Shown one piece after another: positions 36,001 to 45,600 of a stretch of DNA of 64,000 bases. This stretch comes from Edolisoma coerulescens (taxonomy: Eukaryota > Chordata > Aves > Passeriformes > Campephagidae). Numbering within the stretch: the first letter of the stretch is position 1; every line of letters begins with the position of its first letter. The translations under genes and the position numbers were made by a program. The DNA lies in the NCBI GenBank assembly GCA_013397115.1, contig VWZW01001234.1, positions 84,222-148,221 of the forward strand, in the 5' to 3' direction. The notes beneath the pieces were generated by a model. The model searched no databases, was not told the DNA's origin, and was given only the letters and a program-made list of their open reading frames with translations.

Positions 36001-39000
36001 GAGTCTAAGGCTCAGGGATAAAAGGAAGTGCTTTAATAATTTTCCAAAGGCTTTTATATCTTAGTTCGCAAAAGTGTGTTAAATGGCATAAGGTAATTGG
36101 TCCTTTGGCCATCCACCCCTTGAAGGGATTGGCCAAATTCTAAGACACTCATTTCTAAATATCTTCTAGTTAGAACCATAACAGTACTGCAAAACAACTT
36201 GCAAGATAAAGGGATTAGTTTACAGAAACTTGTAACTGTTTTCAGCCAGTGTCTGTGAGAAAGCAAAGACTTTCTCCCAGACAGAGGCAGAGAGCTGGAA
36301 AATCTTTCTGCAACTTATGTTTCAGCGTCCACAGGTTGCCCTCAGTCCAGTGTAAATAACCCACAAATCCTCCTGGTTTTGCCCCAGCAGGGAAGACCAA
36401 ATAAAACACTTTTCCCTTCCCCCCTTCATAGCCAGCTCTCACAACCAGCCACCACCGCCACCACGATGTCTCCTCTTTGCTTTGAAGATTGCAGGGAAAA
36501 TTTTCCCAGTCCTGGTGTTTTCTGACCCAAAGCCATGGAATTTCCCAAGGAGGTCACATTGACCTGCTGCAGGGTAGGGAAGCAGCACTGAAATCATGCA
36601 AGCCATTGTGTGCTCTGGGAGGTGGAGGCCTGTTTTGGGGGATTGTTAACTTTAATAATAATTAATTCAATTAATTCAATCTACGAATAAAAGAGAGTAT
36701 TTCTGAAAACTCTTGGGTGACCATGCCTGGAGCCAAATCAAATCCCCACACTCAGGTACCCCCAAATTAAATGTCAATGCAGACATTATTTGGTAAGTGC
36801 AGACATAAGTTTGGGGCTAGCAAAGAAATAACTCTGTCAGATGATCTTCCTTCCAAAGATGATGCCTTGTGTCCCCGAGCCAAGTCCCACAGCAGGCTGG
36901 GACCCTATGTGGCACCCTGGTAGGCCTGGCAGGGACCATGGTGGCCTATTTTTCTACCTTCACCAGGAAGGAGACAGGACAGCAGGAATATCCCTTGTTC
37001 CTCAATTTTTTCCTCACGCAGGTGAACCAGCTCCTCTGAAGGTTGCGTTAGGAAAGGAGCAGGTGTGATAACCCCCACCCCTCTCTTGCCTCATGGTCTC
37101 CCCAGACTCCAAGTAGGATTCCCAGAGGAAAAAACAGAAGTGTAATGGGGGAAAACCAAAAAGGGTTTTTGTTCATATAGGGATGAAATTGTGTAAGGCA
37201 TGAATTGTTAAAGAAATGAAATTACACTGGTGGGTAACAAAAGATGCCAGCTGTCCCCTCTCTGCCTTCCAGCTACAAAGCTGGGTAAAAAGCTGTCCTG
37301 AAATCAAAACTGACCAGAGAAGATGGAAAATGGGCAGAAAGAAGCAGTTTCTCCCCAAAACCCCTCACCTATCCAAGAACGGGTGTCAGTGTCGAGCCTG
37401 TGTTATCCCACCACCAGGCTGTGGGGCCTCCTGCCCGCCTGCTTCCCAATCCCAGCAAGCGGGGCTAACTTTTCCATTTCAGCAAGAATCAGGGTCCTTT
37501 TTCCCGTGATTTGATTCAGTTTAATGCCTTCTTACATTCCTAGAAATTTACATGAATGTACCTGTAGGGGCTGCGGGCGTCCGAGGCCTGGGAGGCCGCG
37601 GCTACCTGGCGTACCCGGGCCTGGGGCGCGGATACCACCTCAAGGGAGACAAGAGGGGAGAGGAAAAGCTCTACGACCTCCTGCCGGGGATGGAGCTCAC
37701 CCCCATGAACCACGTCACGCTAAAGCCCCAAGGGATCAAACTCGCCCCTCAGGTACGTGCCCCACAAAGAGCGTCCATATCCCAGGGGTTGTGGTGGGAA
37801 AACGGGCCCCTCGTTGAATCCGCGCCGGGGCCTGGTAAATAAATCCATCCTTGGTCTCAAAAGACATTAAAAAATGAGCAGTACTGGTTGCATCTTGCAA
37901 TATCCACCTGCCTTGCCCACTCTCATGGGATCGTGGAATGGTTGGGGTCGGAGGAGACCTTTGAGACCATCAGCAGCCTCGGAGGAGAGTTGTCATAAAC
38001 GCCTTAATCCAGTTCTGGCTGTCGCGCCCTAAAAGCACCACGGGTAAAGGAATTCCCACCCACGGTGGCTTTGGTACATAAAATGCATCACCTGGGGCTT
38101 CACCGAGGGACAATGCACATGTATAGAAAAATACTGCACGTTTTCAAATCATTTATGGGGAAAGAGGTGTTGACATAACCCAGCCTAGCGCAGAGACTCT
38201 GCTGGCTCAGGGGGGCTTTGGATTTGGTTGTGCGTGTTGGTGCAGATGGGTGGATGAGGGCTGAGGGGAAATCCAGACTAAATTCCCTGAGTTTCTGAAT
38301 GTCCAGCTCTGGCAGTAACTGTTTTCCCCTTACATTTCCCAGAGCAACACAAGAAACCAGCTTCACCCTGTCTTTTGAAACATGTCTTCGCCTTTTAACA
38401 CTTCAATTGCCACAGCATCCAGTTTGCCAAAGTTTTTGAAAACATCCTTGTTTTCTCCCAGAAAACTGGGTAGTGGGATTGTTTCCCTCCTGTAGAAGTC
38501 CCCCTACTCTATTTTGTCAGCAAATCACAGAATCACAGAATGGTTTGGGTTGGAAGGGACCTTAAAGCTCACCTAGGTCCAGCTCGTGCCATGGGCAGGG
38601 GCACCTTCCACTAGAGGTGTGAAATCCCTGGAATGCTTCTGCAGGGCCTTAGGGCAGGTGACATTCATTTTTATGAATATAATATATATATACATATGAA
38701 TATATAAATGACATAGAAAGGAGTTGGGACAGCAGGGAACAAATGTTGCTACAGTTTAAGAATGAACTGTTGTAACTGAGAACTGAACTATGCAATGGAG
38801 CATTTCACACTGCAAGACGCTGAACTTCAGCTGGAGCTGGGGTGGCAAAATTAAAAGCAGCACTGAGGTTTCAATTTTACGTTTTAATTTTAAATCCGTT
38901 GAAGTGTAAGCTGTAAATGAGGCAGACCACAGCAGGACTTCAGGCTGACCTAATCGTGGCCTTCCAGTGCCTGAAGGGGCTGCAAGAAAGATGGAGAGAG

Positions 39001-42000
39001 ACTTTACAAGGGCTGGAGGGACAGGACACAGGGAATGGCTTCCCGGTGACAGAGGGCAGGGATAGATGGGATATTGGGAAGGAATTGTTCCCTGGGAGGG
39101 TGAGCAGGCCCTGGCACAGGGTGCCCAGAGAAGCTGTGGCTGCCCCTGGATCCCTGGCAGTGCTCAAGGCCAGGTCAAAGCAACCTGGTTTAATGGAAGG
39201 TGTCCAAACCCAGCTGGGACAGCACACAGCCAGTGGGTTAAAAACCCTGGGATCCAAAGCCAAAGCAGGAGTGCTTCTGGACTGGTTTCCCAATTACCAG
39301 GGGATCAGCTGTGCTGAGGCTGAGGGCAACGTGGTTCAGCATTTCAAAAGCTGCTATCGCCTGTTGAAGCCCGTGGAATTAATTGGATGGAAATGCAACC
39401 TTTTTTCTTATTGAAGAAGCCCATTTGGACTCATCGTGCTCTGTAACCCACTAAGCCAGGGAGGCAGCAGAGCAGAGAGGATGAATGCAACCCGAGTTTC
39501 TTTTAGTCCTCTGAAACAGAAGTCCGTGAGGCAGAGCTCCTGAGGAGGATTCACAGAAAACCACACTGAAATAATCCAATCAGCAGAAGGACACAGATGC
39601 CCAATTGAACAGGGAATAATTTCAGGAATTAAACAGATCTTAAAGTATAAAGCATTTAGATGAATCTTACACTTCAAGGTGGATGCAGTATCCTGTCTGC
39701 CATTCATGTTCTGGTTTTTGCTAAGCTTTGAGGAAGCTGCCTAAAAGGACTCCCTAAAAGCCCTTTGAGGGAAGGCAGCTGCTCAGCACAGGGGCTGGAG
39801 CTGGGCGAGGAGGCTTCTGCACAGCAATTAACCCCAGCATAAATCCCTTTTTTTGTTTTTCCTTCTAGATCTTAGAAGAAATCTGCCAGAAAAACAACTG
39901 GGGACAGCCTGTGTACCAGCTGCACTCTGCCATCGGCCAGGATCAAAGACAGCTCTTCCTCTACAAAATCACCATCCCTGCCCTCGCCAGCCAGAACCCC
40001 ACCATGTAGGTCATTTTTGGAAGGTTTCTGAGGCTCAGGCTTTATTTTTTTAAATTATATTTTAGCTAGCAGCTGTCCTCAAAGTCACAATCGCACAGGT
40101 CTCCATTTCCTTCTATTTTAAGAAATATTTATTAAATATATTTTAGAATATTGATTAAATGTATAGTTATATATTATATATGTTTCTGTAATTATACATA
40201 TAAATACTTTTTAAAAAAATATAGGGAGAAAGACATCCCCAAACCATAATTAACTGCTGTCTGCCGTGCTTGGTGCTCTCTCTGCTGGTACAAACATTAC
40301 AGAAAGCCAGACACAATCTGGCAAAAGGGTGCTTTTTTTTTTTGTACAAAACGAAAGAAAATGATAGCCCTTGTGGGGAAATGAAGGAACATGCTGCTAT
40401 TTCAGCTCCAAATATGATCCTAAACATTCCTGACCTAAACCACCCTTTGCTGGGTATTGTAAAGAAAAACCCAGACTGGGTGTCGTGAAGAAAAAACGCA
40501 GCAGGGTTTGGGTTTTTTTGACTGAAAAAGCACAACAAACTCTGCAAGGACGTGGTGTCCCAACCCAGAGCCAGGGTCGATAACCTCAGGGAGGAGAGGA
40601 GCAGCTCTGTCAATGCCCCTGCACAGGGAAGCCATGCTTGCATTTGCTGGGCAAAAAGAGGTGCCAGCTCTGAGTGGGTGGCAGCAGCTTGCAGGAAAGC
40701 CCTGGGGAGAGCGAACCCGCCTCACTTTGTGCTGTCCTCACAGACACCCCTTCACGCCGCCCAAGCTCAGCGCCTACATCGACGAGGCCAAGACCTACGC
40801 GGCAGAGTACACCCTGCAGACCCTGGGCATCCCCGTGGAGGGGGCGGAGGTGCCTCCTGCAGCGCCAGCTTTTCCAGGTATGGGCAGGTCTGGACAGCAA
40901 AGGGCTCCTGGAATGCCATTTTCCCTGCTGCTTCCTGGTGGGTGTGAAGAATGAAGCAGGTTTTGGCCACCGAGGACCAGCCTGGTTGTGCTCCCGCACA
41001 GTGGCTCTTGGTATTTGTGTGTCTGGCATCTTTATCGGAGAATTCCAGACTGGTTTGGGTTGCAAGAGACCCTAAAGCTCACAAAATTACACCCCCGGCC
41101 ATGGGCAGGGACAGCTTCCACTATCCCAGGGTGATCCAAGCCCTGTCCAAGCCCCTGGCACTTCCAGGGATCCAGGGGCAGCCACAGCTTCTCTGGGCAC
41201 CCTGTGCCAGTTTCTTGCCTATAAAGGATTTCATCTCTACCCCAGGACTGCCCAAATTTCTGTGTCCATACCCCAGAGCAACTCGGGCTGGGGGCACTGG
41301 GGTGGGGCTCTGCTCCAACCCTGACCCCTCAGGTCAGTGTCCCAGCTGGGACTGTGTCCAGGGGAGTTGGAGCAGTGTCCAGGGGCAGGGAATCCCAACA
41401 TCCAGAGGCCCATCCCAGCTCCACACCTCCCCTCCACTCCTCCCAGTTTGTGAATGCCTCCTTCAACTGGGAGCCCCAGAAACGACGCAGGATGCGAAGC
41501 TGGTGTCCCCAGTGCCGCGTGTGGGGTGAGTCCCGTCCCTGGCCCTGATGCCACCGGGATGGAGGAGATCCTTCTCCCTGCAAGGACACATGGCTGAGGC
41601 ATTCAGGGGCCCTCTGTCCTCCCCCAGCACCCCCAGCTCCTTCTGAACCACCACTTATGGTTGCACCCGCCAAAAACATGACACAGCCATGGAAGTTTGG
41701 ATCTGATCCCAGCTCTCACTGCCCCACGGAAGGTTTTTTTCTCCCAGTTTGAGAATTCATACTCACTAGCTCTTGCAACTGCCCGAAGCAGCTTGGGGAG
41801 TCATGGAAAACACAGGAATTACATTTGCTGTGCTCTCCAGCACGCTGGTAGCTCTGATGGAGAGGCAGCACCACGTGCCAAGCTGCACATGAGGAATGCA
41901 TTAGTCAGTACTACTGAGTTGTTTGGAGTGTCTCGAGGATGGATTTAAAAAAAAAATAAAATAAAAAATCTATCCGGCTTCCTGCCACAGAAGTCCGCAA

Positions 42001-43405
42001 AAGCCACAGAAAAATCAATTTGTCTGGGCTTGTGCAGCTTCCGCAGAGTGGAAACCAAATGGGCTCTTTATTGAATCCAGCCCCCACTTACTGCTTAATT
42101 AGCATCTCTCCTTTTCTTTCATCCACCCTTATTTATTTGTCTCGGGAGCTTGGCAAATGGACACGCACTGAAGTTGCTGCTTGCAGCACACACTGGTCCT
42201 TGGTCAGGGCTTGCTAAAGCTCGGCTCAGGCCATGCCCAGGGCACAGCTCATTTCTCTCCTGATGGTGGCAGATGTGCCTTAACTCCCAGATTTCTCAAT
42301 TCCTGCTTGAAACGTTGCACCTGGATTTGCTGTTGCAAAGAGAATACTCTCTGGACAGCCACAATATTCAAATAGTAAGGAATTCCTGATGTTTTTCCCA
42401 AGTGACACCTCCAACGAGGCAATGTGTGCTCCCTGTTACCCAATATTTCCACTCCCCCACCGAGAGGACCTTGGCTCTGGCTGACCTTGACTTGATCCCA
42501 TTGCCCACCTGGTCAGACAGGATCCTGGGAGATGTAGTTTGGCAGCAGAGCCTGGTCCAGCAGATCCGATGGATGCCCCAGCTGCTCTTGCCAAATTCAG
42601 GCTTTGTCTTGACTCCTGATTCTTTTACAACAGAACGCTGCTGTCTGCTTGACGAGCTGCTATGCCCTGCCTTCAGTGGAACCAGCCCCAAAGGATGCTG
42701 TTTTCCCAGTGATTCATTCTCAAATAGCAACGCTTACATCTTCCCATGGAAAACTTGGGAGTGTTGAAACCACATTTTCCATTAGAAAGCGATGGGAAAA
42801 AACCAAAAAATCCCGTCTACTAAATATTTTCTCCCTGCTGTTGCATTGAGGGAGTTTCCCTACCACGGCTGTCCTGTCTGTATTTTGGCTGTGAAGGGAT
42901 CAGAGCTGTATTTTCTCCACGAATCCTGCCCAAATTTCCCCTATTTTCAGTTGTTTCCTTGCCTTCCTCATGCCATGCGGGGGGGACCATCGGCTCAGAA
43001 ATAATCAAAACCCAAGGAAAAAATATTCAAGAGAGAGGGGCGTTTTTCCAGCACCGTGTTTAACCAATCAGGGGTGAGGAAATGCATTCATTTCCCCATG
43101 AGTTGCTTCATTCATTTACATTATTCCCACTAACAAACTGCTGCCCAAGTCATTCCCATCAAAAGTGGTCCCATCAAAGCCTTCCAGGCAATGGTGAGTT
43201 TGGGACGGATTTTTCACTGATCTGTGGCGTTTCCTTCTTTTCTTTGCCTTCAGGATACACCATTGCTAACGCTGCTGCCACTGTCACAGCCACTCAGCTC
43301 AAGCAGGCAGTGACAATGGGACAAGACCTGGCCACGTATGCCACCTACGAAGCCTATCCTGCCTTTGCTGTGGCCGCGCGGAGCGACGGCTACGGAGCCT
43401 TCTGA
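23917..43405 (+). CDS. A1CF: APOBEC1 complementation factor, complete 11-exon coding region
   Basis: RNA-binding cofactor that positions the cytidine deaminase APOBEC1 on mRNA for C-to-U editing; also a regulator of RNA processing in liver, kidney and gut, shuttling between nucleus and cytoplasm. Coding exons: 23917-24015, 26235-26369, 26582-26712, 28041-28279, 31203-31367, 34572-34669, 35489-35759, 37544-37752, 39869-40005, 40744-40877, 43254-43405; all junctions are GT-AG and keep frame, giving 1,770 nt and 589 residues, close to the roughly 590 known in mammals. RRM1 (IFIGKL 58-63, RGYAFVTF 96-103), RRM2 (LFVGGI 138-143, RGFAFVEY 179-186), RRM3 (ILYVRNL 232-238, DYAFVHF 267-273), an RG-rich segment, and a dsRNA-binding domain about 447-523. 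Introns hold CR1 copies, an AAGG microsatellite and one solo LTR. Near-identity with mammalian A1CF makes the assignment secure; RBM47 and RBM46 are excluded by the C-terminal match. Confidence 0.97.
24833..24960 (-). mobile_element. CR1 LINE 3'-end fragment in an A1CF intron
   Basis: Plus strand shows GAGTCATAGGGGTTGGGAGG, CCATTGGCAGGGACACCTTC and CAAGCCCTGTCCGAGCTGGC, a decayed CR1 tail in minus orientation. Confidence 0.8.
25040..25150. repeat. Polypyrimidine tract in an A1CF intron
   Basis: More than 100 bp of almost pure C/T (CTTTCTCTTTTCTTTG, CTCTCTCTTCTTCTTTCC and similar) with few interruptions. Low complexity; long enough to form triplex DNA in principle. Confidence 0.7.
25707..25759. 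repeat. (AAGG)n microsatellite
   Basis: About 13 uninterrupted tetranucleotide units, in the A1CF intron before coding exon 2. The purity suggests a polymorphic locus. Confidence 0.97.
26235..26369 (+). CDS. A1CF: A1CF coding exon 2 (start of RRM1)
   Basis: Acceptor CCATGGCAG|GAAAAT, donor GAAAAG|GTGGGA. Encodes residues 34-78: the GPPPGW linker, CEIFIGKLP with RNP2, and the RRM1 first helix DLFEDELIPLCEK. Phase 0 at both ends. Confidence 0.95.
26414..26550 (+). mobile_element. CR1 LINE fragment between A1CF coding exons 2 and 3
   Basis: Shows CCAAGGCCAGGCTGGGCAGG, GTGGAAGGCGTCCCTGCCCA and a decayed tail. It fills most of the 212-bp intron and ends about 30 bp before the exon 3 acceptor, so the acceptor tract lies in or next to repeat sequence. 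Confidence 0.75.
26582..26712 (+). CDS. A1CF: A1CF coding exon 3 (end of RRM1)
   Basis: Acceptor CCTCGGCAG|ATTGGC, donor ATCAG|GTGAGC. Encodes residues 79-121 and two bases of Arg122, including RNP1 RGYAFVTF and the last RRM1 helix KEAKNAI-type sequence (here QEAKNAIKTLNNYEI). Confidence 0.96.
28041..28279 (+). CDS. A1CF: A1CF coding exon 4 (RRM2)
   Basis: Acceptor GGTTGCAG|GAACGG, donor CCCAG|GTCAGC. Encodes the whole of RRM2: LLGVCASVDNCRLFVGGIP with RNP2, KKREEILAEMKKVT, and RNP1 RGFAFVEY, ending at KLLPG. It is the longest uninterrupted match to mammalian A1CF. Confidence 0.97.
30200..30650 (-). mobile_element. Possible LTR with tandem duplication, A1CF intron
   Basis: On the minus strand the order is AATAATAAACC, then GACTTAAACTGTCGAGCC and a TTCTGTCGGGACTCAACCC block, which resembles the poly(A)/R/U5 end of a retroviral LTR. 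A 28-30 bp unit (GGTTTATTATTCATAACAAT followed by an eight-base CTAATCAT end) is tandemly duplicated at 30,295-30,352. The boundaries and family are unknown to me; it may be another kind of repeat. Confidence 0.35.
30295..30352. repeat. Tandem duplication of a 28-30 bp unit
   Basis: Two adjacent copies differ by one substitution (TTTATT against TTCATT) and a 2-bp insertion. Confidence 0.9.
31203..31367 (+). CDS. A1CF: A1CF coding exon 5 (RRM2-RRM3 linker and start of RRM3)
   Basis: Acceptor TCCCTCACAG|GAAGGA, donor AACCAG|GTAGGG. Encodes RIQLWGHPIAVDWAEPEVEV, the VDEDTMSSVK linker, RRM3 RNP2 ILYVRNL, and EKEFNNIKP. One substitution against the mammalian WGHGIAVDW motif (Pro for Gly) is visible. 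Confidence 0.96.
33991..34026. repeat. Perfect 18-bp tandem duplication
   Basis: GGCTGTTTCCTAGGGAGA occurs twice without interruption in the A1CF intron between coding exons 5 and 6. Confidence 0.95.
34572..34669 (+). CDS. A1CF: A1CF coding exon 6 (RRM3)
   Basis: Acceptor TTTCCACAG|GTGCAG, donor GGGAAG|GTAACG. Encodes AVERVKKIRDYAFVHF with RNP1 and the helix EHAVEAMKALNGK. Ends in phase 0. Confidence 0.95.
35489..35759 (+). CDS. A1CF: A1CF coding exon 7, GC-rich
   Basis: Acceptor CCACGAAG|GTGCTG, donor CCGAG|GTAATT. Encodes VLDGSPIEVTLAKPVDKDSY (end of RRM3) then the less conserved YTRGTGGRAPVLQGDYTYAL and YLGAPVFYAPQAYAAIPNLH. Almost every third codon position is G or C, unlike coding exons 3, 6 and 9. 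A small length difference from mammals lies near AAKGLGTRS. Confidence 0.94.
35960..36333 (-). mobile_element. Solo LTR, copy 2, with perfect 6-bp target duplication
   Basis: A 374-bp element in minus orientation, bounded on the plus strand by TG and CA. It is flanked by identical GGTTGC hexamers at 35,954-35,959 and 36,334-36,339. In its own sense it carries a TATA box (GATATAAAAGCC) and a downstream ATTAAA poly(A) signal. It shares length and sequence with the copies at 7,236-7,590 and 47,610-47,966. Its right end is 200 bp downstream of A1CF coding exon 7, antisense to that gene. A 6-bp duplication is typical of ERVK-like elements; the family name is not known to me. Confidence 0.92.
37544..37752 (+). 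CDS. A1CF: A1CF coding exon 8 with alternative acceptor (RG-rich segment)
   Basis: Acceptor ACATTCCTAG|AAATTT, donor CTCAG|GTACGT. Encodes EIYMNVPV, the RG-rich GAAGVRGLGGRGYLAYPGLG, then LYDLLPGMELTPMNHVTLKP and QGIKLAPQ. An internal acceptor CCTGTAG ends at 37,567; its use would remove exactly 24 nt and the eight residues EIYMNVPV while keeping frame, matching the known A1CF isoform pair. Confidence 0.95.
37925..37975 (-). mobile_element. Short CR1 tail fragment
   Basis: GGGATCGTGGAATGG, GGTCGGAGGAGACCTTTGAG and ACCATCAGCAG correspond to the CR1 tail in minus orientation. Confidence 0.65.
38523..38640 (-). mobile_element. CR1 LINE 3'-end copy with intact octamers
   Basis: Starts with two tandem CACAGAAT octamers (reverse of ATTCTGTG), then GGTTTGGGTTGGAAGGGACC and CCATGGGCAGGGGCACCTTC. 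Minus orientation, lying in the A1CF intron between coding exons 8 and 9. Confidence 0.92.
38930..39212 (+). mobile_element. CR1 LINE 3'-region copy, extends further 5'
   Basis: Contains the upstream CR1 stretch GTGCCTGAAGGGGCTGCAAG, the GGACAGGACACAGGGAATGG block, GATATTGGGAAGGAATTGTT and the CAGGGTGCCCAGAG core; it breaks off before the terminal tail. It is 290 bp from the oppositely oriented copy at 38,523-38,640. Confidence 0.88.
39869..40005 (+). CDS. A1CF: A1CF coding exon 9 (dsRNA-binding domain, first part)
   Basis: Acceptor TCCTTCTAG|ATCTTA, donor ACCAT|GTAGGT. Encodes ILEEICQKNNWGQPVYQLHS and GQDQRQLFLYKITIPALASQ, the first helix and strands of the dsRNA-binding domain shared with RBM46 and DND1. 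Confidence 0.96.
40744..40877 (+). CDS. A1CF: A1CF coding exon 10 (end of dsRNA-binding domain)
   Basis: Acceptor CCTCACAG|ACACCC, donor TTCCAG|GTATGG. Encodes HPFTPPKLSAYIDEAKTYAA and EYTLQTLGIP, closing the domain, then a divergent VEGAEVPPAAPAFP linker that is shorter than the alanine-rich mammalian one. Confidence 0.95.
41036..41225 (-). mobile_element. CR1 LINE 3'-end copy
   Basis: Plus strand shows GAATTCCAGACTGGTTTGGG, CCATGGGCAGGGACAGCTTC and CCAGGGATCCAGGGGCAGCC, then CTGGGCACCCTGTGCCAG. Minus orientation, A1CF intron before the last exon. Confidence 0.9.
43254..43405 (+). CDS. A1CF: A1CF last coding exon
   Basis: Acceptor TTGCCTTCAG|GATACA, stop TGA at 43,403-43,405. Encodes the conserved tail QLKQAVTMGQDLATYATYEA and ends with RSDGYGAF, close to the mammalian terminus. 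Confidence 0.96.
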
Positions 43406-43559
43406 CCCAATTCCCTAAACCCCAGCACGGGCAGAAAGGAAAAGAAATCCAATCTCAGTCTGGTAATTCTTACACCCTCATGATTTTAAGCTGATCTGCG
43501 GCCTTAGGTTAATTTTAGTCGGTCTTGTAGGTCTTTAGGTTTGTAACAGGACATTAAGC

Positions 43560-43577
43560 GGGGGGGGGNNNNNNNNN

Positions 43578-43607
<30 letters not shown>
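43560..43607. repeat. Poly-G tract containing a 9-base assembly gap
   Basis: A run of G is broken only by nine undetermined bases at 43,569-43,577, starting 155 nt after the A1CF stop. The true length is unknown. Such a tract in the sense strand would give a G-quadruplex-capable 3'UTR. Confidence 0.9.
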
Positions 43608-43608
<1 letters not shown>

Positions 43609-43863
43609 GGTGGAAAGGAGAAATTAGAAAAAAATCGTGCAAAAATCAGATTTTCACACTAGAAAGCGCAAGCTCAGCCCAGGAAATGAGAGGTTCTCAG
43701 GTGTATATGTGTATTTTTATATATATATATTTATACACCTACTGTGTGTGTGTTTACAAGCAATATCCTGTGCTGAAAACAGCTGGTCCCGTGGCTGTTG
43801 TGATCGGGACTGGGGAAGGATGGGATGGCCCAGCAAACCCCTCCGTGCATCAGGAATTCTGCT

Positions 43864-43910
43864 CCATCCATCCATCCATCCATCCATCCATCCATCCATC
43901 CATCCATCCC
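43864..43910. repeat. (CCAT)n microsatellite
   Basis: About eleven uninterrupted CCAT units in the A1CF 3'UTR candidate region. Confidence 0.97.
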
Positions 43911-44339
43911 AACGTTTCCCAGGCCAGGCAGAGCAGAGGTGCCCCTTGGCCACTCAGGTTTGCCTCCCCCTGCCCCTGATCCCCCTGTGCCACCGGCACG
44001 GGGCATCTCAAGGCTCTCTGAAATTCCTCCTGGCACAGCCAAGGCAAAACATCATTTATCCTAAACATTTGTGCCTCATTTTTAACAGGTTTCTGTGCTA
44101 ATTTTGTTTTTAAAGCAGGGCACAAGCATTGAGCAGAGTTTTCCCTCCCAGCCATATCCAAAAATCAACAAATCCCGGTGTGTTTTTGCCCACTTCCCAT
44201 CAAATGGCACATTCACTGAAAAATAGGGAAACTTAAGCCTGAGGAGCAAAAAAGTGCTATTCATTAAGGCCAATTCTCTGCTTAATTAGAGCATGAGAGC
44301 TCCCAGCCATGGCCCAGTAATAGCAGGCACATCGACAGG

Positions 44340-44345
44340 AATAAA
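44340..44345 (+). terminator. A1CF: Candidate A1CF poly(A) signal AATAAA
   Basis: First canonical signal in sense orientation, 935 nt after the stop codon. No clear GU-rich downstream element follows, so use is uncertain. Confidence 0.35.
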
Positions 44346-45600
44346 ATTCCATCCAAAGAACATTTTCCCAGGTTGGATAGAGCCCTGCCTGGCTTTACGC
44401 ATTAAATCAAGGCTGCTGCCTGCTCTGATTCCAGCAAAAACTAATTTAGTGGAAGAGGGTTCACGCCAGCAGGAAAGGCACCTCTTATTTTGGAGAGCAG
44501 CAGCGTTGGTGTTGTGTTTGAACCCTGTGGGGATGCTGGGAGCACCCTTTGGTGTACAGCAGGGGGGCATTATCCATTTATTTTTGCCACGGGATCAAGG
44601 CAGGGGTAACGATGGAGATATAGGAGGAATCCAGTGCTGGGTAACTACAGCATTGACCCTATATCATAAATCCTATGCAGTGATGCACACTAAGGAAACT
44701 CGAATTTCTTCAGTCTAAGACCAAAAAAAACCCTTTTGGGAGGAAGGATTTGCAGCTGGGCTGACGACACCCAGCAAATCTGGCCCCAAATTTTTCACCT
44801 GGTCTGAGATGCTGTGATGGGGCAGGGCAGAGGCCATTCCCAGGGGAGCTTTTCCTGTGCATCCCCCAAGCTGTGCAGGGCACGAGGGTCTGTGCCAAGG
44901 CGGTGGCTGCAGGAACCGAGCGCTTCCTCTCCCCCCTCGATTTCCCCCGGAGCGGAACAAACCCCATCAGCTGTACGGCCTGAGGTCCCCTTAGACCCCT
45001 CCTATTTATGAAGTAGCTCGTTAGGGTGACCCTAAAGGTATTACAAGCCCTCTGTGGCTGCTGCTGGCCACGTTTGGCTTCACAGCGAAGGACAAACCCG
45101 GTCACAGAGGGCCAAATAACCGAGAGTGTTACGGATTTCATGGCTTTTTATTTTTCTCTTCTGTCTCTGTCTTTAAGTGGTGTTTGCCAACGAGGAACGT
45201 AGCCAGGAGTGTCTCTCAAACCGTTGGCAGGAAGTGTTTCTCACTTTCCACGTTCAGTAAGTTTAGTCTGCTTTTTCAGCTATTTATATAAGTTCAGAAA
45301 GATGTCAAAGCAAAGGGCAAGAAGCAGTATTAAAAATGTGTGCATGAAGCACTTATTTTTGTACGAGTAGTACAAGGTTTGTATAGAGTTTTAACACTGT
45401 GAAGTGTAGCGAAAAATCACAATTTCCATTTACTGGAGGACAATCGTGTGTGTTTGAAGGGAATGAAAGGAAAAATGGCATCTCAATCATCCGTTAGAAA
45501 TTAGAACCGGGACTAAATTCTGTGAAGCAACTCTGTGATTTTAGAGTAATCCGAGGACATTCACTGGACTTTGAAATATCATTAAAACTTTTTAAACACA

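Larger units (their letters stand above)
43406..45600 (+). other. A1CF: A1CF 3'UTR candidate region
   Basis: No coding sequence follows the stop. The first AATAAA on this strand is at 44,340-44,345. Beyond it, AU-rich sequence at 45.25-45.6 kb with ATTAAA at 45,582 could end a longer form. The end of transcription cannot be fixed from sequence alone. Confidence 0.45.
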
